From JAJAZB01 sp964244295 (GTDB taxonomy: Bacteria; Bacteroidota; Bacteroidia; Cytophagales; Spirosomataceae), in NCBI GenBank assembly GCA_964244295.1, contig CAXTIG010000002.1, positions 248,001-312,000 on the forward strand: a stretch of 64,000 nucleotides of DNA, given 5' to 3'. Of the stretch, positions 35,454-41,957 are shown piece after piece. Every line of letters starts with the position of its first letter. Position 1 is the first letter of the stretch. A model generated the notes under the pieces. The model searched no databases. It worked only from the letters and a program-made list of their open reading frames with translations, and was not told the DNA's origin. Position numbers and translations under genes: made by a program.

Positions 35454-36452
35454 CTAAAACTGGCAATACCACTCAGCGTACTTCTGAATCGTAGCGACCC
35501 GCTCTTTCAGGTACCTCGGTCCAAAAAAGAAATTCGACCAGTCGTCGAAGTTTTCGTATTGAAAGCCCAGGTAAAAAACAAAGAACGCGACGCCCAGGTA
35601 CGGAATCGCTTCGATTTCTTCGTCCAGCAAGGGCCGCACGTCCCGGTACGCGTCGAGGCAACCGCGCATTTCCCGGTCGGCTTTTTCCCGGCTCGTTTTG
35701 CCCGTCAGCACGTTGAAAAACGGATGGATGGAAAACGAAGCCAGATCATTCGCCAAGAATCCTTTTCCCGCGAAATCAAAATCGAACAGCGTCAGCCGAT
35801 CGTGTTCGTCGAAATGAAAGTTTTTGGGCAGGTAATCGTAGTGGCAGTACCCGTAACTAAATCGGCTGGTGTCGAACGTGGCGAGCTTCTGAATCACTTT
35901 TTCGACCAGCCCGGCCAACTGTGCGTATTCGTCGGGTAGCGATTCAAACGCGGGTTTAATCACGCGCAAGGGACTGATCAAGGTCGTGTTCACGTCGTAC
36001 CTATTTCGCTCGAATGGCAGTTCGAGTTGGGACGTGATTCCGTGGTTGAACGCCATTTCCCGTCCTAAACTCCGCACCTGGTTATCCGACAACTCCAACA
36101 CCGATTTGCCCGGCGCAAAACTGAACAACACCCCGTGCCGGATGCCTTCCGGGGCGTTAAATTCCTGGATGTACGCTCCCGCCCGGTCGGCGATGGGATG
36201 GGCCGCCTTCGCCCCCCGCGCTTTCAGCGTCAGCAGCAGTTCCACCTCGCCGCTGATTTCGTTCCGACTGCGGTGGGCTTCGCGGTACACTTTCAGGATG
36301 TACGCTTCGGTCTGGTTTTCAAATCGGTACGTATCGCTGACGCCGTGCAGTAAAAACTGGCCGCTGAGGGTTTCGAGGCCGTAGCATTCGGCAATTCGCT
36401 GGGTGAGGGCGGCGGTGGAAAGCCGGGAATACTGAACGGGGAAGGAATTCAT
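35454..36452 (-). CDS. Aminoglycoside/homoserine-type phosphotransferase family protein
   Basis: 332 residues from the ATG giving MNSFPVQYSRLS. The APH-family kinase fold is shown by the N-lobe (YILKVYREAHRSRNEISGEVE), the catalytic loop HYDYLPKNFHF (H-x-D-x4-N) and the metal-binding DFDFAGKG. Similar Bacteroidota proteins are annotated as phosphotransferases or homoserine kinase-like; the substrate is unknown and resistance should not be assumed. A one-mismatch -7 box (TACTTTCG) lies six bases upstream of the ATG. Confidence 0.82.
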   Translation of the reverse strand: MNSFPVQYSRLSTAALTQRIAECYGLETLSGQFLLHGVSDTYRFENQTEAYILKVYREAHRSRNEISGEVELLLTLKARGAKAAHPIADRAGAYIQEFNAPEGIRHGVLFSFAPGKSVLELSDNQVRSLGREMAFNHGITSQLELPFERNRYDVNTTLISPLRVIKPAFESLPDEYAQLAGLVEKVIQKLATFDTSRFSYGYCHYDYLPKNFHFDEHDRLTLFDFDFAGKGFLANDLASFSIHPFFNVLTGKTSREKADREMRGCLDAYRDVRPLLDEEIEAIPYLGVAFFVFYLGFQYENFDDWSNFFFGPRYLKERVATIQKYAEWYCQF

Positions 36453-36480
36453 GGGGGCGAAAGTAGCACCCGTTTTAAAC

Positions 36481-36506
36481 AAAAACGGCGGGTTTTCACC
36501 CGCCGT
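36481..36506 (-). terminator. Terminator of the small-protein operon
   Basis: A 9-bp stem (36485-36493 with 36498-36506) with a 4-base loop. Read on the minus strand it is followed by a U-run (the A-run at 36481-36484). Confidence 0.7.
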
Positions 36507-36533
36507 GCTGGCTTATTCTTTTTGTTCTCCGCC

Positions 36534-36726
36534 TTATGATTCGCTGACTTCGTTGGGTGGGGTTTCGTTTTTCGGGGGTTCGGGGCGGTTGGCGGCTTTT
36601 AGGGCTTTCCATTTTTCGTCACCGCGCAGGGCTTGAAACTGGCCCAAGCGCCTTTTCTCAGCGAAAATTTCCCGGAGGGTCCCGCCCGTTGTAAATCGGG
36701 TTGTCGAGTGGATTAGAGGATTCCAT
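36534..36726 (-). pseudogene. Frameshifted small gene, third of an operon
   Basis: An ATG at 36726 opens MESSNPLDNPIYNG and then hits TGA eight codons later. One base over, the frame continues as GTLREIFAEKRRLG, then DEKWKALKAANRPEPP, to TAA at 36534-36536. Removing one base in the run GGGCGGGACCC (about 36680-36687) joins both into a 63-residue charged protein with normal composition. It starts three bases after the upstream gene stops and is followed by a terminator. Sequencing error, true pseudogene and programmed frameshift cannot be told apart here. Confidence 0.6.
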
Positions 36727-36729
36727 GAC

Positions 36730-36957
36730 TTACTTCGAACTGTTGACGCTCAATTCCTGCTTTACTTCCTCCCTAAAACGCCGGGTTTCTTCGAGCAACT
36801 GATGAGTTTTCTGGCTCATAATTTTTTGAAGGGCGGCTTGTTCTTCCGGGAGTGCGTTCCGAAAAAACGCATTCATTTCGGCCCGCTCTTCGTCACTCCA
36901 ACCCACGTAGGGCGAGTACGATTTCTCTTTTTCGAGGGCTTCGGCGAAGGTTAGCAT
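36730..36957 (-). CDS. Small acidic helical protein
   Basis: 75 residues from the ATG giving MLTFAEALEKEK. Mostly helical and charged (SDEERAEMNAFFRNALPEEQ, then LLEETRRFREEVKQEL). No membrane segment or known motif. Second gene of a three-gene set of small proteins; 19 bases separate it from the upstream 60-residue gene and 3 bases from the frameshifted gene. A longer in-frame start exists but would overlap the upstream gene. Confidence 0.6.
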   Translation of the reverse strand: MLTFAEALEKEKSYSPYVGWSDEERAEMNAFFRNALPEEQAALQKIMSQKTHQLLEETRRFREEVKQELSVNSSK

Positions 36958-36976
36958 GGGCTTTGGGGCTTTACAT

Positions 36977-37159
36977 TCAATCCTCTGGTATCTCGTCTTG
37001 AACGATTTTTCGCAATTCGACCAATCGGCTGATTTCATCCAAAACGGAATTTCGCTCGTCTTCTGCCAGCCGGAAATTCCTGTCTCGTAAGAATTGCCGT
37101 AGCGCAGCTAAACGAAACCCGATGTCCGTGAGGGTTCGTTGCTGCGCTTCGCGTTTCAT
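36977..37159 (-). CDS. Small charged helical protein
   Basis: 60 residues (MKREAQQRTLTDIGFRLAAL to the C-terminus IVQDEIPED), predicted helical, possibly a coiled-coil dimer. First gene of the small-protein operon. Function unknown. The region upstream is an array of hairpins. Confidence 0.6.
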   Translation of the reverse strand: MKREAQQRTLTDIGFRLAALRQFLRDRNFRLAEDERNSVLDEISRLVELRKIVQDEIPED

Positions 37160-37510
37160 GATGGGCTGTGGGTGAGAGGATTAATCAAAGCTAACCCATC
37201 CTTTTCCAAAAAACAACGCTTGGCGCCAAGCATTTTTTAGCGTTGTTCGAGGTGTTTCACCTCGAACGAAGAATGAACGTTGTTCTCCGAACGACGGGCC
37301 GCGAGAGCGGCCAACTTCCCCGCATTACCAAATTGCTCCCAGACTACCTAAACCTTACTGACCCATTGGCCGCTAACGCGGCCTGCCAATCTCAGATTGG
37401 CATTTATTTGCGGTTCCAGGTGCGAATACCTGGAACAACATGGGTATTTCATAGACCATTCAAACTAAAAGCCCCCGCCGTATTCACAGCGAGGGCTTGA
37501 TTAAACCTGT
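37160..37510. repeat. Tandem hairpin array
   Basis: No gene. Six consecutive hairpins: 37212-37247 (AACAACGCT/AGCGTTGTT, containing the palindrome 37218-37231), 37246-37266 (9 bp), 37297-37312 (GGCCGC/GCGGCC), 37368-37383 (GGCCGC/GCGGCC), 37384-37402 (9 bp) and 37413-37436 (9 bp). The dnaK terminator follows at 37467-37498. The dense, evenly spaced hairpins suggest a structured RNA or a decayed mobile repeat. Confidence 0.75.
37467..37498 (-). terminator. Terminator of dnaK
   Basis: Imperfect stem AAGCCC...GGGCTT with internal pairing (CGC/GCG), followed on the minus strand by a U-run; 13 bases beyond the dnaK stop codon. Confidence 0.75.
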
Positions 37511-39433
37511 TTACTTCACCTCCTCAAAATCCACATCCTTCACATTCGAATCCGCCGTGGAGGAGTCGGGTTGTTGCCCGTTTGGCTGGCCGTCAAAACC
37601 AGCACCGGGTTGGCCGTCTCCGGCGGCACCGGCCTGGTACATTTCGGTCGAGGCGGTTTGCCAGGCGGCGTTGAGGGCTTCGAGGGCCACGTCGATTTGG
37701 GCGGCGTCGCGGCTGGCGTGGGCCGTGCGCAGGCTGGTCAGGGCGCTTTCGATGGCCGTTTTGTTGCCTTCCGAGAGTTTGTCACCGTATTCTTTCAACT
37801 GCTTTTCGGTGTTGAAAATCATCGAGTCGGCCAGGTTGACTTTCTCGACGGCTTCGCGCTCGGCTTTGTCGGCGGCTTCGTTGGCTTTCGCTTCCTGCCG
37901 CATTTTTTCAATCTCCGCGTCGCTCAGGCCGCTGCTGGCTTCGATGCGGATTTTTTGCTCCTTGCCCGTGGCGCTGTCCTTCGCCGACACGTGTAGGATG
38001 CCGTTGGCGTCGATGTCGAAGGTCACTTCGATTTGCGGGATGCCGCGCGGGGCGGGCATGATGCCATCGAGGTGGAAGCGGCCAATGCTGCGGTTCTGGC
38101 CCGCCATCGGGCGCTCGCCCTGCAAAACGTGGATTTCCACCGAAGGCTGGTTGTCCGAAGCGGTCGAGAATTTCTCCGATTTTTTGCTCGGAATCGTCGT
38201 GTTCGACTCAATGAGTTTGGTCATCACGCCGCCCATCGTTTCGATGCCCAGCGAAAGCGGGGTCACGTCGAGGAGCAGCACGTCTTTCACTTCACCCGTC
38301 AACACGCCGCCCTGAATGGCGGCACCGATGGCGACCACTTCGTCGGGGTTCACGCCTTTCGAGGGCTTCCGGCCAAAGAATTTTTCGACTTCGTCCTGAA
38401 TGCGCGGAATCCGCGTCGAGCCACCCACCAGAATCACCTCGTCGATGTCGGCGTTGGTGTAGCCCGCGTTTTTCATGGCGCGTTTGCAGGGTTCGAGCGT
38501 GCGCTGAATCAGGCTGTCGGCCAGTTGCTCAAACTTCGCCCGGCTCAGCGAGCGCACGAGGTGCTTCGGAATCCCGTCCACCGGCATGATGTACGGCAGG
38601 TTGATTTCCGTGCTCGACCCGCTCGACAACTCGATTTTGGCTTTCTCGGCGGCTTCTTTCAGGCGCTGGAGGGCCATCGGGTCGCGGCGGAGGTCGATGC
38701 GCTCGTCGGCCAGGAATTCTTCGGCCAGCCAGTTGATGATGACCTGATCGAAGTCGTCGCCGCCGAGGTGCGTATCGCCGTCGGTCGATTTTACTTCAAA
38801 AACCCCGTCGCCCAGTTCCAGAATCGAGACGTCGAAGGTCCCGCCGCCGAGGTCGAACACGGCGATTTTCTGGTCGGTATTTTTCTTGTCCATCCCGTAC
38901 GCCAGGGCGGCGGCGGTCGGTTCGTTGATGATGCGTTTCACGTCCAGCCCGGCAATTTGCCCGGCTTCTTTCGTGGCCTGGCGCTCGGCGTCGTTGAAGT
39001 AGGCGGGCACCGTGATGACGGCTTCGGTGACGGTCTGGCCGAGGTAGTCTTCGGCGGTTTGCTTCATCTTGGTCAGAATCTGCGCCGAAATTTCCTGCGG
39101 GGTGTACAAGCGGTCGCCAATTTTCACGCGGGGCGTGTTGTTGGGACCTTGATCGACGGTATAACTGATGGTTTTGAGTTCGCTCCCCACTTCGTTGAAG
39201 CGTTTCCCCATAAACCGTTTGATCGACGAGATCGTATTTTTCGGGTTGGTGATGGCCTGACGCTTGGCGGCGTCGCCGACTTTGCGCTCGCCGTTGCCGT
39301 TGTCGGTGAACGCCACAATCGAGGGCGTGGTCCGGCGGCCTTCCGAGTTGGCGATCACAACCGGCTCATTCCCTTCCATCACCGCGACGCAGGAGTTGGT
39401 CGTTCCTAAGTCGATGCCAATGATTTTTCCCAT
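37511..39433 (-). CDS. dnaK: Chaperone protein DnaK (Hsp70)
   Basis: ATP-driven chaperone; 640 residues. The nucleotide-binding domain has GIDLGTTNSCVAV, VPAYFNDAERQATKEAG and FDLGGGTFDVSIL; the linker region is VLLLDVTPLSLGIET; the substrate-binding domain follows. The Gly/Gln-rich tail ends with the conserved acidic DVDFEEVK. grpE and dnaJ are not adjacent, so dnaK is monocistronic. No CIRCE element is seen; a palindrome plus a sigma-54-like sequence lies upstream (listed separately). Confidence 0.97.
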   Translation of the reverse strand: MGKIIGIDLGTTNSCVAVMEGNEPVVIANSEGRRTTPSIVAFTDNGNGERKVGDAAKRQAITNPKNTISSIKRFMGKRFNEVGSELKTISYTVDQGPNNTPRVKIGDRLYTPQEISAQILTKMKQTAEDYLGQTVTEAVITVPAYFNDAERQATKEAGQIAGLDVKRIINEPTAAALAYGMDKKNTDQKIAVFDLGGGTFDVSILELGDGVFEVKSTDGDTHLGGDDFDQVIINWLAEEFLADERIDLRRDPMALQRLKEAAEKAKIELSSGSSTEINLPYIMPVDGIPKHLVRSLSRAKFEQLADSLIQRTLEPCKRAMKNAGYTNADIDEVILVGGSTRIPRIQDEVEKFFGRKPSKGVNPDEVVAIGAAIQGGVLTGEVKDVLLLDVTPLSLGIETMGGVMTKLIESNTTIPSKKSEKFSTASDNQPSVEIHVLQGERPMAGQNRSIGRFHLDGIMPAPRGIPQIEVTFDIDANGILHVSAKDSATGKEQKIRIEASSGLSDAEIEKMRQEAKANEAADKAEREAVEKVNLADSMIFNTEKQLKEYGDKLSEGNKTAIESALTSLRTAHASRDAAQIDVALEALNAAWQTASTEMYQAGAAGDGQPGAGFDGQPNGQQPDSSTADSNVKDVDFEEVK

Positions 39434-39479
39434 GATGTTTTTCTGTGTGTTTAAGGTAGTTCTGGTATCGTCTTTCCAG

Positions 39480-39532
39480 TAACCAAACCAGTGCCAGCGG
39501 GGGTGAAAAGTCGTTTTCTGTCAAACTGACAG
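39480..39532 (-). promoter_or_regulatory. Possible sigma-54-type promoter and operator of dnaK
   Basis: On the minus strand CTGTCAGTTTGACAG (39518-39532, 6-bp dyad) is followed 21 bases later by TGGCAC (39491-39496) and then TTTGGTTA (39480-39487). The spacing GG-N10-GT is close to the sigma-54 -24/-12 pattern GG-N10-GC. The -12-like box is ~47 bases from the start codon. A similar dyad and TGGCAC box before chaperone genes of other Bacteroidota is my recollection, not a checked fact. Confidence 0.45.
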
Positions 39533-39543
39533 GTTTGGACGCG

Positions 39544-39577
39544 AAAAAGGCAGGGTTTGTGGCCCTGCCTTTTTTTC
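39544..39577. terminator. Strong terminator
   Basis: A 12-bp stem (39544-39555 with 39563-39574), 7-base loop, A-run before and T-run after, able to work in both directions. On the minus strand it protects the dnaK promoter from the DUF937 transcript. Confidence 0.85.
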
Positions 39578-39587
39578 AATCACTCAA

Positions 39588-39716
39588 ACTGTCATCCTGA
39601 GCGCAGCGAAAGGACCTTGTTGGACTGCCGAACAATTGGTTGGTAACCCAGCGGTGGCTAACCGCCAATTATTCGGTAGTCCAACAAGGTCCTTTCGCTG
39701 CGCTCAAGATGACAGT
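39588..39716. repeat. REP-like element, copy B
   Basis: 52-bp arms (39588-39639, 39665-39716) with three mismatches and a 25-base loop. Homologous to copy A at 33904-34026 over the arms (GAGCGCAGCGAAAGGACCTT) and into the loop (ACCCAG-GGTGGCTA compared with ACCCAG-GGTAGCTA). Confidence 0.9.
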
Positions 39717-39725
39717 GGAGTAGTG

Positions 39726-40322
39726 TCACTTCCCAAACAACCCACCCAACATCCCGCCCAATCCTCCCTCACCCGCTTGCTGGGGTTTGCCCTGCCCGCC
39801 GAAGAGCGATCCGCCGACCCGCATCAGATCATTCATGTCGAGTTTGCCGTCGGCCATCGCGGCCCCGACCTGGTTGAAATCAAAGCCGTTTTCGGCGGCT
39901 TGCTGTTTTTGTTGCCCACCCAACAGGCTGCCCATCATGCCGTTCATGTCGATGGAGGAGTCGTTGGGGTCGTTGGTGCGGTGGATGAGCTTTCCGAGCA
40001 CGGAAGGGAGCACCGAGGCCACGATGCCCGAAGCCGCCGAGTTGTTGATGCCGAATTTTTGCATCAGGCTGGCAATGGCGTTTTGGGCAATGCCCGCCAC
40101 GATGGGATTGCTCATCAGCCCGCCGCCGGTGCCGCTTCGGCCCGAAAGCATCCCCATCAACCCGCTGAGGTTGCCCGACTGCGCCTGGTTTTGCAAACCG
40201 CCGAGGATGGAGTGCGTGACGGTCTGGATGGCCTCGTCGTTGTGTTCGTTGGGAATGGCCGGGTTCTGGACGATGGCTTCCTGCGATTGACCTTTTACGA
40301 GGTCGAAAAGTTGTTCAAACAT
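39726..40322 (-). CDS. DUF937 domain protein
   Basis: 198 residues. The start MFEQLFDLVKGQSQEAIVQN and the pattern GLMGMLSGR, IAQNAIASLMQKFGIN, VLPSVLGKLI fit DUF937, a helical Gly/Met/Gln-rich family common in Bacteroidota and cyanobacteria with no assigned biochemistry. A low-complexity C-terminus is rich in Gly-Gly and Gln (GGLGGMLGGLFGK). Monocistronic with a REP-like element directly behind. Confidence 0.85.
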   Translation of the reverse strand: MFEQLFDLVKGQSQEAIVQNPAIPNEHNDEAIQTVTHSILGGLQNQAQSGNLSGLMGMLSGRSGTGGGLMSNPIVAGIAQNAIASLMQKFGINNSAASGIVASVLPSVLGKLIHRTNDPNDSSIDMNGMMGSLLGGQQKQQAAENGFDFNQVGAAMADGKLDMNDLMRVGGSLFGGQGKPQQAGEGGLGGMLGGLFGK

Positions 40323-40439
40323 GGTTCAGGGTTTTTAAATGGAACGTAAGTTTAGGGCATCTTTTCGGTAAACCACCCGCCCGTTCGGATGTTGGCAGAA
40401 GAGACCTCCTATTTCCAACGTGAACGTCTAACCAATCCC

Positions 40440-40889
40440 ATGCCTGAGTCAACTCCCCCACCCACCGACCCTGGTTCTTCGCTGAAAAGCACTGTCGATG
40501 AGCTACTTCCCAACGTGACCTACCCCAGCGAATCCGACGAACCCATCGAGTTCGTGGAATTAAATCTACCACCCGAAGCCGAACCGCTCAACGAACGCAG
40601 CGCGGGCGAATTTCTGGCCACCAAGCGCAATCGACACGTGGAAGAAATTAGCGTGGACGACTTCTTCAACCCCCTCACCGACGTGCAGGACTGGTTTTCG
40701 GACGAAGAGAACAAAGCGGCCCGGCAAATGACGAAGGTGAGGGAAACGTTGGAAACCCACCTGACAGACCTGAAAGCCTTCAGAATCGGCTACGCCGAGA
40801 AAGACTTGTACCTGCTCGGCCTGACGGCAGAAGGGCAGCGGGTGGGGCTGAAAACGAAGGTGACGGAGACGGGGGAGGATGAGGAGTGA
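40440..40889 (+). CDS. NuiA-like nuclease inhibitor family protein
   Basis: 149 residues from the ATG giving MPESTPPPTDPG. After a disordered Pro-rich start, NVTYPSESDEPIEFVELNLP and the later FFNPLTDVQDWFSDEE match the general pattern of the nuclease A inhibitor (NuiA) family, whose Anabaena member blocks a sugar-nonspecific nuclease. No nuclease gene is adjacent. The C-terminal half (AYRIGYAEKDLYLLG-like region) shows the conserved strand of the family. Target unknown; function inferred from family only. Confidence 0.65.
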   Translation: MPESTPPPTDPGSSLKSTVDELLPNVTYPSESDEPIEFVELNLPPEAEPLNERSAGEFLATKRNRHVEEISVDDFFNPLTDVQDWFSDEENKAARQMTKVRETLETHLTDLKAFRIGYAEKDLYLLGLTAEGQRVGLKTKVTETGEDEE

Positions 40890-40903
40890 GTATTGTTGAA
40901 AAC

Positions 40904-40937
40904 AAAAAACAGCCCCGACTTTCGCCGGGGCTGTTTT
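40904..40937. terminator. Bidirectional terminator
   Basis: A 12-bp stem (40906-40917 with 40926-40937), 8-base loop, A-rich before and T-rich after, between the convergent NuiA-like and rplT genes. Confidence 0.85.
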
Positions 40938-40964
40938 GCTGATTGCTCTAAAAAATAAACCGAC

Positions 40965-41309
40965 CTATTTCACGCTTTCCACCACCGCCTTGAAGGCTTC
41001 GGGGTGGTTCATGGCCAGGTCGGCCAGGACTTTCCGGTTCAGGGAAATGTCGGATTGGTGAAGTTTACCCATGAACTGCGAGTACGACAGGCCGTACTGG
41101 CGCGTGCCCGCGTTGATGCGTTGAATCCAGAGGGCGCGGAATTCGCGCTTCTTCACCTTGCGGTCGCGGTAGGCGTACTGAAGACCTTTTTCGATCTTGT
41201 TTTTCGCTACCGTCCACACGTTTTTGCCGCGACCGTAAAAGCCTTTGGCGAGTTTGAGAACTTTTTTCCGCCGCGCCCGGGAGGCGACGTGATTGACACT
41301 ACGTGGCAT
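40965..41309 (-). CDS. rplT: 50S ribosomal protein L20
   Basis: 114 residues, highly basic, with the L20 signature MPRSVNHVASRARRKKVLKL and IQRINAGTRQYGLSYSQF. Binds 23S rRNA early in assembly. Paired with rpmI (145 bases upstream) but separated from infC. The spacer holds complementary GGTGAATT and AATTCAC repeats that may form a regulatory hairpin; L20 regulates its own operon in other bacteria. Confidence 0.97.
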   Translation of the reverse strand: MPRSVNHVASRARRKKVLKLAKGFYGRGKNVWTVAKNKIEKGLQYAYRDRKVKKREFRALWIQRINAGTRQYGLSYSQFMGKLHQSDISLNRKVLADLAMNHPEAFKAVVESVK

Positions 41310-41341
41310 TGTTGAGTTGTTTTTGACGATGGGCGGCTTGG

Positions 41342-41404
41342 AAATGGAGAGGTCTGAGTTGTGAATTGTGAAATTTAATTCACCAATTCACCATTCATCA
41401 TTTC
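41342..41404 (-). repeat. Short-period repeat hairpin in the rpmI-rplT spacer
   Basis: On the minus strand GGTGAATT units are followed by AATTTCAC and AATTCAC units, period 7-8, complementary to each other. It lies ~35-95 bases before the rplT ATG. Confidence 0.6.
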
Positions 41405-41455
41405 AAAACTCTTTGGTTGCCTGGCGTCGGGTTGAACAAGAGAACCGGCTGCAAC

Positions 41456-41653
41456 TTAAATGTTGAGCAGCATGGAGACCCGATCGAGGTCGGTTTTGTG
41501 AACGAGCGTGGCCTTCACGAGGTTGGCTTTGCGCTTGTTCGACTTTTTGGTCAGGATATGGCTGTGGAACGCGTGCTTGCGTTTCACCTTGCCCGTCCCG
41601 GTCAACTTGAAGCGCTTCTTGGCGCCCGAGTTGGTTTTTACTCCTTTACCCAT
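41456..41653 (-). CDS. rpmI: 50S ribosomal protein L35
   Basis: 65 residues from the ATG giving MGKGVKTNSGAKKRFKLTG, the conserved L35 N-terminus; basic throughout, ending SMLLNI. First gene of the rpmI-rplT pair. A TACTTTTG -7 box lies 57 bases upstream on the minus strand. Confidence 0.96.
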   Translation of the reverse strand: MGKGVKTNSGAKKRFKLTGTGKVKRKHAFHSHILTKKSNKRKANLVKATLVHKTDLDRVSMLLNI

Positions 41654-41709
41654 TGGAATTGAGGATGGTTTGAACCGAAAACTGGAATTGAGAAAAAGCA
41701 ATCAGGGCG

Positions 41710-41717
41710 CAAAAGTA
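41710..41717 (-). promoter_or_regulatory. -7 promoter element for rpmI-rplT
   Basis: Minus-strand TACTTTTG, an exact TANNTTTG match followed by GCGCC. A TTG occurs 25 bases further upstream, longer than the usual spacing. Confidence 0.55.
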
Positions 41718-41778
41718 GGGCTTTTTACTGGAAATGACACCACAAGCCCGTCATGCCGACCTGAATTGCCCTATTATC

Positions 41779-41887
41779 GTGATGTCATCCCGACGCAGGA
41801 GAGATCCCGTTGGCCTGTCTGATCCCTTGACGATAGCCAAGTACTCGGTATCTTACCGAGATCCCTCCTGCGTCGGGATGACATCGC
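41779..41887. repeat. REP-like element, related copy C
   Basis: Arms of ~28 bases around GATGTCATCCCGACGCAGGA (41781-41800) and its complement (about 41865-41885), with a long loop. Resembles copies A and B in outline (GTCATCC-GA-GCAG) but differs in sequence. Lies between divergent rpmI and the MFS gene. Confidence 0.75.
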
Positions 41888-41957
41888 TCTTAGGGTGATT
41901 CCCTTTTTAAAATCCTGCGCATACTTCGTAGTTTCACCCCACCAACCCCTCCTTCCC

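Noticed and set aside
36534..37159. Toxin-antitoxin module
   Set aside because: Small adjacent genes, but no RelE/MazF/PIN/HTH-type motif in any of the three proteins.
38033..39409. Open frame of 458 codons antisense to dnaK
   Set aside because: Same reason: a codon-bias shadow of a certain gene with no domain content.
39434..39540. CIRCE element upstream of dnaK
   Set aside because: The TTAGCACTC-N9-GAGTGCTAA pattern is not present; only the CTGTCA/TGACAG dyad is seen.
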